A stretch of DNA of 64,000 bases from Lagopus muta (GCF_023343835.1 NC_064438.1:16907077-16971076), one strand, 5' to 3'; positions 38,816 through 52,215 are shown, counted from the stretch's first letter. Notes: generated from the letters alone by a model not told the origin. Program-made: numbers and translations.

Positions 38816-38819
38816 TGTC

Positions 38820-41800
38820 AACTCTGACTGGGTCTCTTGCATTTTCTATTTTGGAGCCTTGTTTTCTTACCACTGAGCGAAGTTGCAGGCTTTGGGGAGA
38901 TCTTGCTTCTGAACAGGGCATCTCCTGTTTCCTTCAGCTTTAAGATGCATTCTCATGACCTGTAAGTCTAAATCTTTGCATCATCTCAAGCAAGTGTGAT
39001 TGTTCTCTTCAGCCAAGCAGGCCTGGCAGCTGATGCATGCAGTAGAGAAAGGTATGTTAGTGCTGTTCCTGCCTCTCTGTGGCTGAAGCCAGAATATTGT
39101 ACAGCTAATGACCACTGCACGCATCTTGAGTCAAGTCCAAAGCACTACTGATGTCCTTAAGAATAAAGATCTTAGCAGCCATGGTCTTCATCTCCTGCAA
39201 ATTGCAAAATAATTTGGTTTGGTTTTCATTAGTATGCTCTACGTCAACACCAAATGCATTTATGTGCATGAGCTATATTGATGATGATGTTACTGCAGCT
39301 CAGGAGAAAATATTCTGAGGATTTTAATGACCTTTCTTCTGCTGTTAGAGAGAGAGAGAGGTGACTCTGGAGTTAACCATGTCTCCAGGAACACCCAGAC
39401 TAGCATAAGTAATCTTTGTACTTCTGGCAGCCTCTCAAATAAATTATACAAAGGTTCGGGTATTTTTTCTCTAATTTAAATTCCATGTTTGTGGCAGATT
39501 GGATTAAAAGAATGTTTTTATTTAGCTTTAATCCTTGTCTTGCTCTTTTCTCCCCTTAGATATTTCACTTAGTCAGCATCAAAGCTGGTTTTATTTTTAA
39601 GCCTTCACTTTGCACTTCTTGTTTGGTAAAGCAATGTCAAAACAGTTTCCTCATAACAGCAAAATATGAGCTCAGAATTTCAGCTCCAAGATCTCTTGAT
39701 GTTCTAGTCTACAAGTTTCTGCATAGAGAGAACAGAAGTCCCAGTAGGGCAGTGACATTTTTCAAGGAAACAGTTACATAAATTTCTTTAGGTTGCTGTG
39801 GAAATCTGTCTTCTGCAAAGTAGGCAAAATATATTGGTTCTTACCTCAGAATCATCTTTTTTTGGGGGGGCTTGATTTTAAAGAGGGTGAGTATTCATGG
39901 CTGCAACCTCAGTCAGTAGACTGACAGCACTGTACATACAGCTTGGTCGCTGAAAAAAAAAATACCCCTGGAGATTATGTAACATGTAAGGAGTATTTCC
40001 TTGTGCTTTAGCTGTCCTTCAAATAGATACCTTTAAAATGTGTTTTTATACTTATAACATCTGTCAGTTTTGTATTTGCTATTGATGAGTGCGTTCTGTG
40101 AAATGATTGTGCTTTGATAAATGTTCAGTAGATTGAATTTTGTACTGTCATCTTAGAATGAGGAATGCTTACTGAAATGACAAACAGTTGAATGCTATCT
40201 GAATGTCTGACAGCTTGATAAAACTGAAGTCATCTCTGGTTCTTGTCTGGACTCATCATGGCTTTTTTTTTATTATTATTTATAAAAAGTACAGTATTTT
40301 GGAACCTGTCCCTCTGGGTTGTGTTTTGCACTGTTTCCTTGAGATAAACACATGTTGTCTGTGAAGAAATTCCTCATACAGCAGAAAAGACTCATGCTTT
40401 GATAAACAGGCGGAATTTGCTGAGCAGTTTACTGTTGTTTTGTTTCTGGGAACTGGAAAGAAGACTGTGTGGTATGATGATAGATTCCCAGAAATACATT
40501 CCTGTAATTCACAGCAATATATATCTCAAGCCTGTGATCCTGTTAGTTTGTAGAGGCAGGCAAGTCATATCTGTGGAGAGGATTACACAGGAGATGTAAT
40601 ACAGGAAGGGTAAGGTGATATTCTCCATCACAGAACTGAGGGGCAGGCTCAGGATTTGAGGACAATGTCAGCCTAAATCTCCCAGAGTCTAAGGAATATA
40701 AGTGCCCTTGAGATACTGGAATATTTCCCATTACCTATCAGTTTATTACTTGTCTGACAAATCCAAAAGAGTGGGTAGGGCAGCTGTTAATGTTCTTTCT
40801 AGCCACATTGAATGTTACGGACACCTTTGTGAACAAGGGATACTGGCAATTTAAAAAGCCAAACAAAAAGTTGAGAAAGCAAATTATTGGCAAAGAGAAA
40901 AATCACTTCCAGTCTTCACAGACCACTTAAACTTTGTAAGAAAGATAGTATCTTCACTGATTTTTTTTTTTTACCATTCTGTCTTGACAATGATGCGGTT
41001 CTGACCTTGACAAGAACCCAAAGTAAGCAAAGGATTATTACTGAGGCATTTTTACTCTTCTAGCACTAACTTCATCAAAATCATCTGAGTTTTGCTTCCC
41101 TCAGATACTTCAGACTCATCGTTGAAGGTAAGCAGCGTGTGACCTCTTGCGAACTTCTACAAGTAAGTAGAGAAAGCAGCTAGCTCTTCTGAGATAAACG
41201 ATTGCAGTTCAGTTTTGCTTAGAACAACTGAGCAGAGGGGAAGGAGAGGGGCTTTTACCTTTCTTGCCTTTACCTTTCTTGCCATATCTGCTCAGCAGAA
41301 CAGGACTGGTTTAGGAACTAGGACCCCTCAGTGCAGAAGATAACACTGACATGTCAAAGCATTTATTTCATGTCTGTTTACAGGTGGGATCCTGAGCCAG
41401 GATCCATACCTGTTTCCCATTTGGGTTCAGAGGTGCTGGAAAGCTAAATTTAAGGAGCTAGCACTACTCAAAATCACTTTTAGGTGTGTATGAGAGCTTG
41501 GTGTCCCAGCCAAACCTTACCCTTCTCCTCTGTCTCTTTACACTTAGTATTTACTCTGGCATTCCCTTTCCTATATTAAATATCTGAATATGCTTTCTCC
41601 TTAGAATTAGAATAAATCTGGTTGTGTGTTCATTGTGGCTAATGCCTTTCTTGGCCTCCTTTGTAGGAAGAGGGGCTGACTAAGGAGAATGGCTCTGGCC
41701 AGTGTAGCCTGCTACTTTGTGGGTACAAAAACAGCAGCTGGTGGCCAAACTTGAAGAGATCACAACTGTGAAGAAAATGGAGCCACTCTGGAAGCTGGCT

Positions 41801-44245
41801 GGGTATGAAAGGTGTGCTGTGAAGTGTATAGCTCTCAGGAAGAGAGAGCATTGCAGCAGTGGCTGTATCCTTTGAGGGGCTGGTAGTCTTGAGTGTGAAA
41901 GTATTTCCTGAAGATCTAAATGTGGACTGTCATCCTTCCCAGGCTGAAATGGCAGTGGGAAGAAATGCTGCTGCGTGCAGGTGAAATCAGCATCTCTAAT
42001 TTCTTGTAAATTTCCAATTCCAGGTGCCAAGAGCTTTCTCCACCTGCAGCTACCTTTTGGTGCAGGTGGCTGCCTGTCCTCCACAATAACTGTTTGCACT
42101 GCACTACAAACTGACGGCTAGAACAACAAACAAATGAAACAATCCTTTCGGAGCAGGCCAAACCAAATTCTGCTGTTTCTTGCCTTGAGTGTTGTGTTTA
42201 TTGAGCCCTGTAACTTAGAATGCTTGCTAAGAAGGTGGTTTTAAGTCTTTGCTTGTGTCCTGCAGGAAGTTTAAGCTTTTCTCTTACTGCATTTTCTCCA
42301 TCCCATACTGCTGTTTCAGACAGTGTGGGAAGTGCTGCACAAATGAGGATTTGGCTCTCCCATGTCTTTACTCTGGCCTACTCTGACCAATGCTTGTACC
42401 ACAGTGCTGTTAAGACAAGAAAGACCCACAAAGAGGAATTACATATGTCAGTGAGCACAACCAGGCTTGATTCTAGACTTAGTTGTTGTTAGACTTAATT
42501 GAATCTTTCAGTGTTTGGATTCTTAACTTTCAAATTCTGATTTAGATGTTTATCTGCCTGCTTTATAGTTTGTCCAACCTCCAACAGTGGAAAGAGATCC
42601 AAACAAAGTAGCATTCACTGCTTGCTTTTGCTTACTCTGGCATTTCCCACAGCAGATAATTCCTTCAGCAGAGCAGCAGCCCTCCATGTCTCCTGTCTCC
42701 TAAATGCCCACCTACTGACTTCTCAGCTCCTGCTGCTGTCTGTCTGGTGTTGCTCTAGGCCAGTGCCACGTTCCTGGGGCAGGGGTCCCATTTGGGACAT
42801 TCAGGCTATGGTGCTCACTGTTCAAGTGAAGGAGATGATGGCAGCTCACAGAAAGGCACTGCAGGCCTGTAAACAATGAAAGGTGTTCTTCCATCCCCCC
42901 TACCTTCTTATTTCATAAGATGAAGTGATACATTTGCCTCGAGTAAAAATGCAAAGCCAAAGATAATGTATGATAGACTATGGCTGCAAAGCACTGTTTT
43001 GTAGCACATAAAAGGCTTTTAGCATTTCAGTTATCATGTACAGATGCACTGGGTCAGGTTCTGCAATGGTTACAAACAACTCACCCAAATTACCTATTCT
43101 GCCTGTGCATAGCAGCATTCACTCATATTCATACAACACAGAGCAACTATTTTGCTGAACTCATGGGTCTTTGGCATGGTTACACCCAGCAGACAGCTCC
43201 CATGACTTTCTACTGGCAATGAAAATGCCATTGGGAAAGACAAGCTTGGTGTAAATACTGCAGGTGGTCAAAATGAACATTTATTGCTGACAGTATAAAA
43301 TATGTTTCCAAGTGACTTTTAAATCAGAGGAAGAAACTAATCTCCCTGTAGAGCTTTTGCTGGGACTGCAATGCCATCTGTGCAGTGACCACAGGCAAGA
43401 AAACCCCAGTCTTCAGAAAACCGTCATGTGCTAAAATGGGGTTAGCCCAAATTAAGTTACTTCTATGCATCTGTTTTGCAGTTGAGTGAAGAAGCTGAGC
43501 TACAGATCGAGCTCCATCAACACGAGACTCATTTAAGTGTTATCCTTTTCTTACCAACCTTGATATTTTTCTCGCAGTAAGTATCTGTCTCCAAACTAAG
43601 TGCTAAGATACATACAACAAGCCCGTACTTTTTTGCTATGCTAACAATATATTTCCAGCTCTACATTCTCTACTATATTTTCAGATTTAAAAATACAGTG
43701 TTTTTCTGACACAAAATGCATTTCATGAATGAAATGAAACTTGTCCAGCCCTTACCATGTGCAGAACTGTGAATCTTGGCAAGCATACGTCTACAAGCTT
43801 TTATTCTGATTTCTTTTCCTAGAGGTGGATGAATGGAATGAGAAGTATATGAAATAACATACTTTTTAACAATTACCACATACCGTACATGTACCAATAC
43901 CACAAACCATTGAGATGAGTTATAGTGGTATTCCTCACAGTTAATTTCAGCAGCTTACAGTACAGATGCCTCCACCTGAGGCAGACATCTGAACTTACTT
44001 TAGAGCTGAGGGTGAGGTGCTTAATCAGGCCTTGGGGCCCTGATGATCCTGACCATCCTCGGCTGGGCTCTTCATCCTCAATAAAGCTGAGCTGGGAGCC
44101 CTATTGTTCCTTTTTTGAGCTCCATCACAGTGCTGGCTCTCAGCTCAACTGCTTGGGGCTGTAGGTGCAGATCATCCCAGTGTATGGACCAGCTTCTTGA
44201 CCGTGATCCATTGCAGAAGTTATGCATCCATGGAGGTGCGTGGCA
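38820..44245. other. No recognised gene (INCENP to secretoglobin interval)
   Basis: No frame here resembles a known family. The longest is 139 codons on the minus strand (42099-41680), of low complexity and without motifs. T-rich runs (about 40263-40290), a short GA repeat (about 39350-39361) and a small 'ctttaccttt' duplication (about 41258-41282) are the only structure noticed. I looked for secretoglobin-like exon 2 frames and found none. Confidence 0.5.
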
Positions 44246-44247
44246 AT

Positions 44248-44420
44248 TAGGGTTGAAAAGGAATTTAAAGATTATCTAGTCTAATCCCCTCCATGGGGAG
44301 GGATTAGAGACAGCCCCTCCAGATCAGGCCACCCAGGGCCCCATACATACTAGTCTTGACCATCTCCAGGGATGGGGCACCTGAAGCTGTTCTGGGCAGC
44401 CTGTGCCCTGAAGAGACCAG
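44248..44420 (-). repeat. CR1 retroposon fragment
   Basis: The plus strand reads as a reverse-complement CR1 end: 'agggttgaaaaggaatttaaagattatctagtctaatcccc', then 'accatctccagggatggggca' and 'ctgttctgggcagcctgtgcc'. It ends about 260 bp upstream of the TATA box of the first secretoglobin gene. Confidence 0.75.
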
Positions 44421-44683
44421 CAATGGACATGTCACCTTGTTTAAGAGAACTGTCTCTGCTTCTATGGAGAGAAGGAGGAACCCCTTGATTTGTTCACTAT
44501 GGCAGGGCAAGCTATTTCCCTGTGTGTTGCTCAATGAAAAAAAAACAAACCACATGCCACTCACGAATGGAGGAAAAGTGGTATTGGCATCTTTTGTCGG
44601 TAAATAAATACACCACTGCTGTGAAGGTAAGGCTGCTTGACTGACATCATTGTCAAAGGAGGAGCACAGCCTGCTGCTTCCTG

Positions 44684-44689
44684 TATAAA
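44684..44689 (+). promoter_or_regulatory. TATA box of secretoglobin gene A
   Basis: TATAAA lies 75 bp before the start codon, in the position expected for a short 5' UTR secretoglobin gene. Confidence 0.7.
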
Positions 44690-44758
44690 TGTCAGCTCTG
44701 CAGGAAGACTCCAAAGCTGCTGGGCTGCTGTGCTGTGCTGTGTGCAGCAGAAGCCACC

Positions 44759-45932
44759 ATGAAGCTGACTGTTGTTTTTCTGCTGGTTGCCCTGGCGTCT
44801 TACAGCTGCTCTCGTAAGTATGACTTCCATCAGTTTCTACTTTCAACCTGGGAAACAGTTAAACATGAAGCACTATTTCTCCTCTGCAACCGTCCTAAAA
44901 CCAGGAGTCTGAACAGATTTTGTGTTTTTGGTGTCTGAGTTGCTATGGACTGATAGCTGCAGTTTGACAGCGATGGGTTCCTTGTTTAGGTGAGCTCTAA
45001 TTGTTGACATGGATGAATTCTCCAGCCATGAAGGTACACAGCTTTTCTGGTTAGCCTCACTTACACCTGGACTCTTATTTTCATGTGTCTACCAGGAAGT
45101 GATTACCCTGAAGAAACATTTCAACCAATTACATTGGGTCTAAAGACACAGCTGTTGGAAACTGCACAATGTCCTTTTGGCTCTAACTGTCACTGATTGC
45201 TGTCTGTTCTCATGTTTTTCCTTTTCAGCATCTGCTGCTTGCGATCTTCTGCGTCAGTTTGTGCTGTCAGCTCTCTTTGATCCTTTGGATCAATACCTGG
45301 AGTTCATTGAGCCCTATGTGGGGTCTTCTCCTTCGGTCAGAACTGCTGCCACTCAGCTGAAGCTGTGTGCAGAGGATCACTCAGAAGAGTTGAAGGAGGC
45401 AAAAGTAGAGTTGATGGTAATTTAATTCTTTCTGACCATGGTTTTGTTCATTTGTTTTTCTTGGAGCTAGACCTAAATACTAGTCTAATGAGGACAAAAG
45501 TAATTTTGAATGTACACCTTCATTTCCATCCTTCTCTCTTGAGATGTCAGCATCATAATTGATTTGAAAGGGCTGTAGAAGACCTTCCCTGTCCCAGCTG
45601 AAAGCTGGAAAGGGTGAAGTTCCTCTAGCAGCCTTCCACTCCCAACTGTTGAGTGCATGCTGGAGAAACCAAGCCCTGCTGGTTGGGGCTCAGAAACTTC
45701 CCTACCTGGTATTGTGCCCAGAAGGGGGACATTTTGGAGGAGATTTAGGGCAGTAGACCTTAGAGATGCAAGGGAAGACGGCAGTTGAAGTGAAACTTTT
45801 GTGATGATTCCAACGAAACAGGATGGGGAACTGCATTTTCCCTACCTATTTTTACCTTGTGCTATGCCTGCATACACTGTTCTTACTCTTTTATAGGATA
45901 ACTTGCTAAAACGCTGTGAAGAGCAGGAATGA
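44759..45932 (+). CDS. Secretoglobin (uteroglobin family) gene A
   Basis: Three exons: 44759-44813, 45229-45416, 45897-45932, giving 92 aa. This 55 / about 188 / short final exon layout is the standard secretoglobin gene structure. Exon 1 encodes a hydrophobic signal peptide (MKLTVVFLLVALASYSCS). The mature chain is small and mostly helical, as in uteroglobin, with Cys near the mature N-terminus (ACDLL), in the middle (LKLC) and near the C-terminus (LLKRCEEQE). This three-Cys pattern is that of SCGB1D/lipophilin and Fel d 1 chain 1 type members, which form disulfide-linked dimers. Secretoglobins are secreted small proteins that bind hydrophobic ligands; the specific role here is unknown. It is first of three tandem paralogues. 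The one-to-one mammalian orthologue is not assignable by eye. Confidence 0.88.
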
Positions 45933-46102
45933 TTCCAAGACCCTCCTTTGTGATGACTCCAAATGCTGACTGACCCTGAACTTCCACCTTCCCATTTTTC
46001 TCCATTTCTTGGACATGAACTTTCACACGCTAACAGAATAGAGCCAACTGTGTTATCTAGGATCTGCAACCCTATCTTCAAACCATTTAGGTTTCTCACA
46101 AG

Positions 46103-46108
46103 AATAAA
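46103..46108 (+). terminator. Poly(A) signal of secretoglobin gene A
   Basis: AATAAAATAAA occurs about 170 bp after the stop codon, giving a short 3' UTR. Confidence 0.75.
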
Positions 46109-46109
46109 A

Positions 46110-47400
46110 TAAAAACAGTTACAGTCTTTGCTGATCAGTTTTCTTTATCAAATGATGTGATGATGATTGGCTTTGGGTCATTCTTACTAGGATTTGCTTC
46201 TCTCAAATACATCGGTATTCACATTTACAGCTGTCATTGAGGAGAGATGATGTGGTATTGCACAATATTGCAGAAAGTTCCCAATGAAATGTTAAGCCTG
46301 GGAGAACCACTGAGATAAATTTAGTCCAATCCACCTTCTTGAAAAAATCCAGACAAATAAATAGGATGACTCCATGGCAAATTCAGCACCTCTGTGTACA
46401 AATGTGGATAGGACAAGAAGCTTCCACCAAGCAACACTAACAGCTGTCCTCCATCTATGCTCTGTTGTACAGCTATGTGAAAAAAAACTGATGTAGCACC
46501 AATATGTTTTGGAAGCTGTTAAACCAACTTGTTGACTGAGGTATGGGAATAATGAAAATTTGTTGAGGTTTCCCTATGAGGAAGGAATAGAAAGAAGCCT
46601 AGCAACCCTAACTAGCTGCCAGCTAGCAGAACTAGGTCTGTAACTCAATAATTAGCTGGCTCTGCTGACTGTTGCTTCAGCTGGCCAATAGTCCTTTAAT
46701 TTTTACCTCAAGAGTGTGCTTCACTTGTTTTTAACGTAAGATAGGCAAGGTGATATTATCCCAAAGTTAATCAGCAAATCTGATTCAGCTGCCAGTTCAG
46801 ATGGAAGCGATCTCCTCATGCCTTAATGGTGAAGGTGTATGTTTGACTGTAGAGCACCTGAAAAGCTGTGTAGAAGAAGCTATCAAAAATGTGCTTCCTT
46901 GGTTTGCAGCTACTTTCACTCATGTGTATCAGCTTTCTCTTTTTAATATGTGTATTGCCAGACTGCAGACTGTGGTGCACATTAGGCCAAGACCCTACGA
47001 GAAGGGATGCTACAGAATAGAAGTAAAGTAAATGATAATAATAAAATAATTACACAAGGGAAGTGGCAGCGTGCATGACGCCATATCAGAGGGCTGGCAT
47101 TTGAGCTCAAAAAGTGCCTCAAATGAAATGAGTAGATGAAGTGTATTGGATGCTGACATTGCAGAGAACAACCCTGTGCTGCGCTTCCAAAGCCATACAT
47201 CTCACATGTAATGTCAGCGTGAACTCTCACTGACAGAGCAGTATGTTCACTGCTCCAAGACCAACGGCAGCAATTAATGAATGCAGAGGTCACCCACATT
47301 TTTCTTCTATCCACTTCACAATCATGGCCTGGATCCAATCTTAGCACAGCTGCATGACCTGTTGGGACCATTCCCCACATATATACCCCAGGTTTTTGCA
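46110..47400. other. Intergenic stretch between secretoglobin genes A and B
   Basis: No gene recognised. A frame at 46801-47031 contains 'LKSCV', vaguely like the middle-Cys segment of a secretoglobin, but has no matching exon boundaries or flanking Cys pattern. Confidence 0.45.
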
Positions 47401-47406
47401 CTAAGC

Positions 47407-47412
47407 TATAAA
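47407..47412 (+). promoter_or_regulatory. TATA box of secretoglobin gene B
   Basis: TATAAA lies 39 bp before the first in-frame ATG (47446) and 66 bp before the ATG that aligns with gene A (47473). Confidence 0.65.
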
Positions 47413-47472
47413 GGTAGCTCTCTGGCATTCACAGCTTAATGCACAATGTACAAGAAAATGGCTCTCACTGCC

Positions 47473-49979
47473 ATGAAGCTGACTGCTACTGTGCTCCTCA
47501 TCACCATGCTTTGCTGCAGCTCACTTGGTAAGTTTTGCCAATTAAAAATATCGGGTGGGTTCACAATGTGATGTATGTGCTCTGCAATGTGATGGCCAGT
47601 ATTTGAACACTCACTCTGGGCTCACCTTTGAACGGATGGATTGATCCAGAATCAACAACAGTATACCTGCACTAGATAAGATGCTCTGTCCTGCTGGTTC
47701 TAGAGACCAGATCAGATGTGGGGACTCAACATTAGGCAAAACAAACCCAATACAACTTTGTTTTTAATGATGGGTAACTACTACCATTACCTATTGTTAC
47801 CCCTAGGCTTGGTTCCTTGACACAAGGGTACAGAATTTGATGCCTAATAACTGATGCCAAAGTGTCAGACAACAGAAAACAAATGTGGGGAAAAAAACAA
47901 ATTTGGGAGGTAAAAATGCAAATGAAAACAGATAATCTAATTCAGTGTGAAGTGGTGTTGGCTGGAGTAACAGCCTACTTAATCCTTCTGAGGTCATTAA
48001 GCAAAAGCCTAATAATGTGGAATTGGAATAAGAGAAAGAGCAGGCTAACCAGGAATGTGATGTACGTTGATATAACAGCCTAAGTTATTACATCAGCTAA
48101 AGAACCTAATGACAGCAGGTAAAGAATATGGATTTTAATTAATGTGATTCTCACATTAAGTCTCATAAATTAACAGAAATGATAACGAAAGGGAAAACCC
48201 CCAAGAAATTTACTAGAAGGGTGACAACTTAAAATACTGATGATTATTTTTTAATCAAAGCTCAATAACTTAATAAAGACAGCTTATACGGAGAGATACA
48301 GAAAGGAGATCAGATGGTATGAGCAGCCCTGCAATGAGGTTTTGGAATAACAGTATGGCAACCTTAAAAGCAAAATCAGGCTTTACAGGCAGCTGTGTAG
48401 TACCAACATCAGAATGCTACAAGATTTGGACCTGAAGAAAGGAGAGATTAAGAGAGTAGAACATTTTCAGTTTATTTTCATCTAAAAATGCTGACAGCTT
48501 CAGAGGGAGGATGGAAAAATGATTATTACAGGTAGGGTTTGATATTCATGGAGAAGCTGAATGTGTACAAGTGAAAGTTTTGTTATATTCCCGTTTGTAT
48601 TTCATACTCCAGGTGCTGGATCTTCTCATGAGGTTGTCCCTAGTCTTCTTCAGACACTTCTTGAAGGCTCTGTAGAACAGCTGTACGCTGGGCCAATTTC
48701 TCGGTACAATGTTGATGAGATGACTTCAGCTGCTTTGACTGAGCTAAAGACATGTATTGATAAGCTTTCTCCTGAGCATTTAAAGGCCCTTGTCAGTCTG
48801 CTGGTAATTAATTCTTTTTATTATTCTCACAAATAATAAACATTTATAACCGTGCAGCTTTGTGCCAGGTTCTGGACAAAGAGCATCCAGGTATTTTAAC
48901 CTAAGCATTCCTTAACTAAAGTTGAGGCAGTGGGGAAGAAGAGCTGTCAGCAAACGAGTTTGTAATCATGCAAATGCAATTTAAGACAGGTGAGGCAGAC
49001 GTTTTATTAACTGCAGAACCACTTTGGTTGGAAAAGACCTCTAAGATCATCTAGTCCAACCCCAAACCATCACCACCATGCCACCAAACCATGTGCCTCA
49101 GTGCCACATCCACACAGTTGTTGAACACCTCCAGGGACGAGGACTCCACCACCTCCCTAGGCAGCCTGCTGCAATGTCTCATCATTCTTAGTGAGAAGAA
49201 ATTTTTCATAATATCCAACCCAAATGATGATCACAGCAAGAATGTTTGGGCATGTCTCCACATTCCCTGCCCAGTGGTTGCAGAGACTTTAATGTTAAAG
49301 CCAGAAGTGCATTCTTAGGATGAATGAACTCCAGAGAATCATTTATGAAGCCCAGTCCCCATTCCCAGGTGGGATGGACCCCTCAAGCATCTTGTTAACA
49401 GCCACAGCTGATGCTACGGTGGGGCCTGTAGGAGTGGCATGCCCACTGTTGTCTTAAGTAGGAAGTGAGAGGTAGAAACAATCAGATCAGTAGCTTTGGT
49501 CAAAAGGAACGTTTGCTTGGATACACCTTCAATCAGACCTCTAGAATATTCAATATTTGCAATGTTATTAAAATTAATAACTCTCCTCTTGTGCAATTTT
49601 GTGGAGACACCAACTTCCCCCATGGAAGAAGCACCTTGCTTCATGCAGGTGTGTTTGTAGGAGCAGAGCCAGGATGAAAAAGAAAACTTACAGATAATGG
49701 CCAGCAAGACTCCAGCCTGACACATTTGGTCTTTGTTAGTGTTTGCCCACGATCTCACGGTGTGTACTGAGCACCCACGGGTGTGAGACCAAGCCTTTTC
49801 CTCACAAAAGTCCTGCCAGAGGTTATGAGTTCAATGCACAGCTCACATAAATTTGGCTTTTTTTTCTATGGTTGCATATTTTTAAGGATTTGTACATGTT
49901 TTTATGTTATTTTTTTGAAGTGAGTATGCTACATTCACTGCTCTTTCTGTTTCAGAAACAAATCCGAACAGAAGCTTAA
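47473..49979 (+). CDS. Secretoglobin-family gene B, lacking the terminal cysteines
   Basis: Three exons: 47473-47527, 48613-48803, 49956-49979, giving 89 aa. The chosen ATG ([13 protein letters not shown]) aligns with gene A and gives the same 55-nt exon 1. Two in-frame ATGs upstream (47446, 47458) could add up to nine residues (98 aa) and may be the real start. Exon 2 encodes a secretoglobin-like helical chain ([19 protein letters not shown]... ELKTCIDKL... LKALVSLL). Odd feature: Val replaces Cys where the family has its N-terminal Cys (compare 'EICPSF' in uteroglobin), and the last exon (KQIRTEA) has no Cys. Only the middle Cys in the mature chain remains, so the usual paired inter-chain disulfides cannot form. 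All splice junctions are GT-AG and in frame, so it looks expressible rather than dead. Confidence 0.82.
49014..49225 (-). repeat. CR1 retroposon fragment
   Basis: The plus strand shows a reverse-complement CR1 end: 'tttggttggaaaagacctctaagatcatctagtccaacccc', then 'acacctccagggac', 'ctccaccacctcc' and 'ttcataatatccaaccc'. It lies in intron 2 of secretoglobin gene B. Confidence 0.9.
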
Positions 49980-50190
49980 ACCACCAAATATTTGATCCAC
50001 TTGCTGATAACACTCCCACAGCTTGCAGTTGCTCATGTCCAAAGCCTGTGGGAAAGTAACAAATACATATAACAAAATGGAGAGAACCAGAATGGTGACA
50101 ATTCCTCAACTCTGTGCGCTGACTACAGAACCCAGTCACCTTCCAGTGTATTTTAGATCTTATTTCTTTAGAGGTAAAATCCAAGCTGTA

Positions 50191-50196
50191 AATAAA
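50191..50196 (+). terminator. Poly(A) signal of secretoglobin gene B
   Basis: AATAAA occurs about 210 bp after the TAA. A second AATAAA follows about 45 bp downstream. Confidence 0.7.
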
Positions 50197-50249
50197 ATTC
50201 AGACAGTGTTTTAAAATGATCTCTCTCTTCTGTTTTTATAAATAAAGGT

Positions 50250-52215
50250 TGGTTTGGGGTTTTTTTTCTTTCCTCCTTTCTGCTGTTAGGGCAAGATGCC
50301 ATTTGTTTCGGTAAGGAATAAATAACAAAATTACTGTATAGAGTTATTATACATTATACAGCACACATAGACAAGTCCTCAAGTGAAGCACTTTGAAGTC
50401 CAAGTTGCTGATGTCTTGCTGAAGGATCACAGCTGGCCTTTCTGAAGACAAGTGGTGCTACTTGAATCCAGATCTCTGCCAGCTTGGCCAGTTACTATAA
50501 CAAAATATGGCTCTAGTAATAGAAACTAAGAGCAGATGAGAGAACTGCCTACAAACAAACACTGAATTTCAGTATACAGCCTATACAGTCTATCATTTTT
50601 GCTGCTACTGATGAGTTGAACAAGTACCCCAGCTCAGAAAAAGTGAAGGATGTGTCTGTGTATTTCTTGGTTCACCAAGGAATCAGTCAAATACAATTCT
50701 TTCCATATCAATAAAACTGAATGCAATTCTGCCTATTTGAGGAATATGAAAAATAGTTTTGCTCTGCTGTGCACCAGAAATAAATGTTTCTCCTTTGAAA
50801 TCAAAAGCAAAAACATGAATGTGAACAATTCAGAGAAAAGCAAGAGATAAAAGATACAGTTTCAAAAATACTGATATGTCTTAAGAATTGGTAATTGGGT
50901 CACACAGAACTTGCATTCATCGGAAAATTCACAACATGATCTGTGCACTCTTTCAATCCACTTCAGTGTTCTCCACACTCCTCATCCATGTCTAGCAGGG
51001 AGAGATCATTTTGCCACCAGTGTCTTTATACACTAATGTGATGAATGGAGGACAGTGGACAGGGAAACAAGCAAACACTCGGTCCGAACAAAAAGTCATC
51101 ACCAGCTCTTCTTCCCCTCTTAATCCCAAACCCAGAGGTAGTCTGTAATTATCCCACAAGTCTGCAGAGTGAGAACGAAATGTGGAAGGAAACAGTCCCA
51201 CAAGAGGTGACAGCGCATGCATCTCGGGATATCTGAGTTAAATTTTTGGATCTGCCACTTCCATTCTCCCAAAAGTAAGCGTGACCGTTCTCAGGAAAGG
51301 TTGCCTCTTTGTGAATATGAATGCTGAGCACAAAGGGTTCCACTCCTATGTGGAGGCTTCGAGATACTCTCATCCTTTATCAGGCATTTATTTCATTCAT
51401 AGAGAGAAAACCGAGTAGGAAATTTAATCCAAGGCAACTATTTACAGTAGCACTCACAATGCTTGGAAGCGGGGTTTGAAAGCACTTGCTAATGATCTCC
51501 TGTCACTCTAAAAGCAATCTTGAAACAACTATCATTGCCATTTGGATCACTGCACGAAAAGAACAACAAACCTTAAAGTCTCAAATGAGATCAAATCTCA
51601 AATGAGACCAAATCTGGATTTCTGTTGCTCGCCAGAGAAATGTTTGCATTGTGGGTTTGATCCACACAAGGACCCTTTGGGAGGATTTCAATATTGTACA
51701 GTCTTTGTTTTTTGGAGACATAATATTGAAGCTGTTGGCAGTGCAGAATGACACAAATGGACCAACAAAAAGTGAGGAAAAGTGGCAAAGCTGACGGTCT
51801 GCGGGAGCGTTACTCTGAGAAAAACACTTCCTTAGAGAAGTTTCAACATTTCTTGCAGCTCATCCTACTCGCTCAGCTACTCCTCAAGCAGGTCAGCACT
51901 CTCACACAGCTGCAAGGCATCTGCTCATCTTCTTTTTATCTCCAAAGTACCCCAGTCCTTGAGTGAGTGGTGGGTGGGAAGGAAGGGGAGGATGCTGGTC
52001 AGAAAGCTGGGGGCACTGCTCCTGCTTTGGGGTGAGGGAGCATGAGGTTTGTGTCTGCTGCTCCTGGGACCCCACCCTGAGGCTTCTCCAAGCAGCAAGG
52101 GCAGATGCAGAGCTTCCAGAGACTTCATTGGCACTTGTTACCCAGTCCAGCAGGATACAAGGCCAACAAAATGACATGACTGGTCACGTCATCCAGTGGG
52201 AGGATCAGACCCAAA
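50250..52215. other. Intergenic stretch between secretoglobin genes B and C
   Basis: No gene, RNA or clear repeat was recognised in this interval. Confidence 0.45.

Noticed and set aside
41680-42099. 139-codon minus-strand open frame
   Set aside because: No start context, splice partners or recognisable motif; composition looks like translated non-coding sequence.
46801-47031. Possible extra secretoglobin exon (frame with LKSCV)
   Set aside because: Only a short resemblance around one Cys; no N-terminal Cys segment, no matching acceptor/donor phases, no signal-peptide exon nearby.
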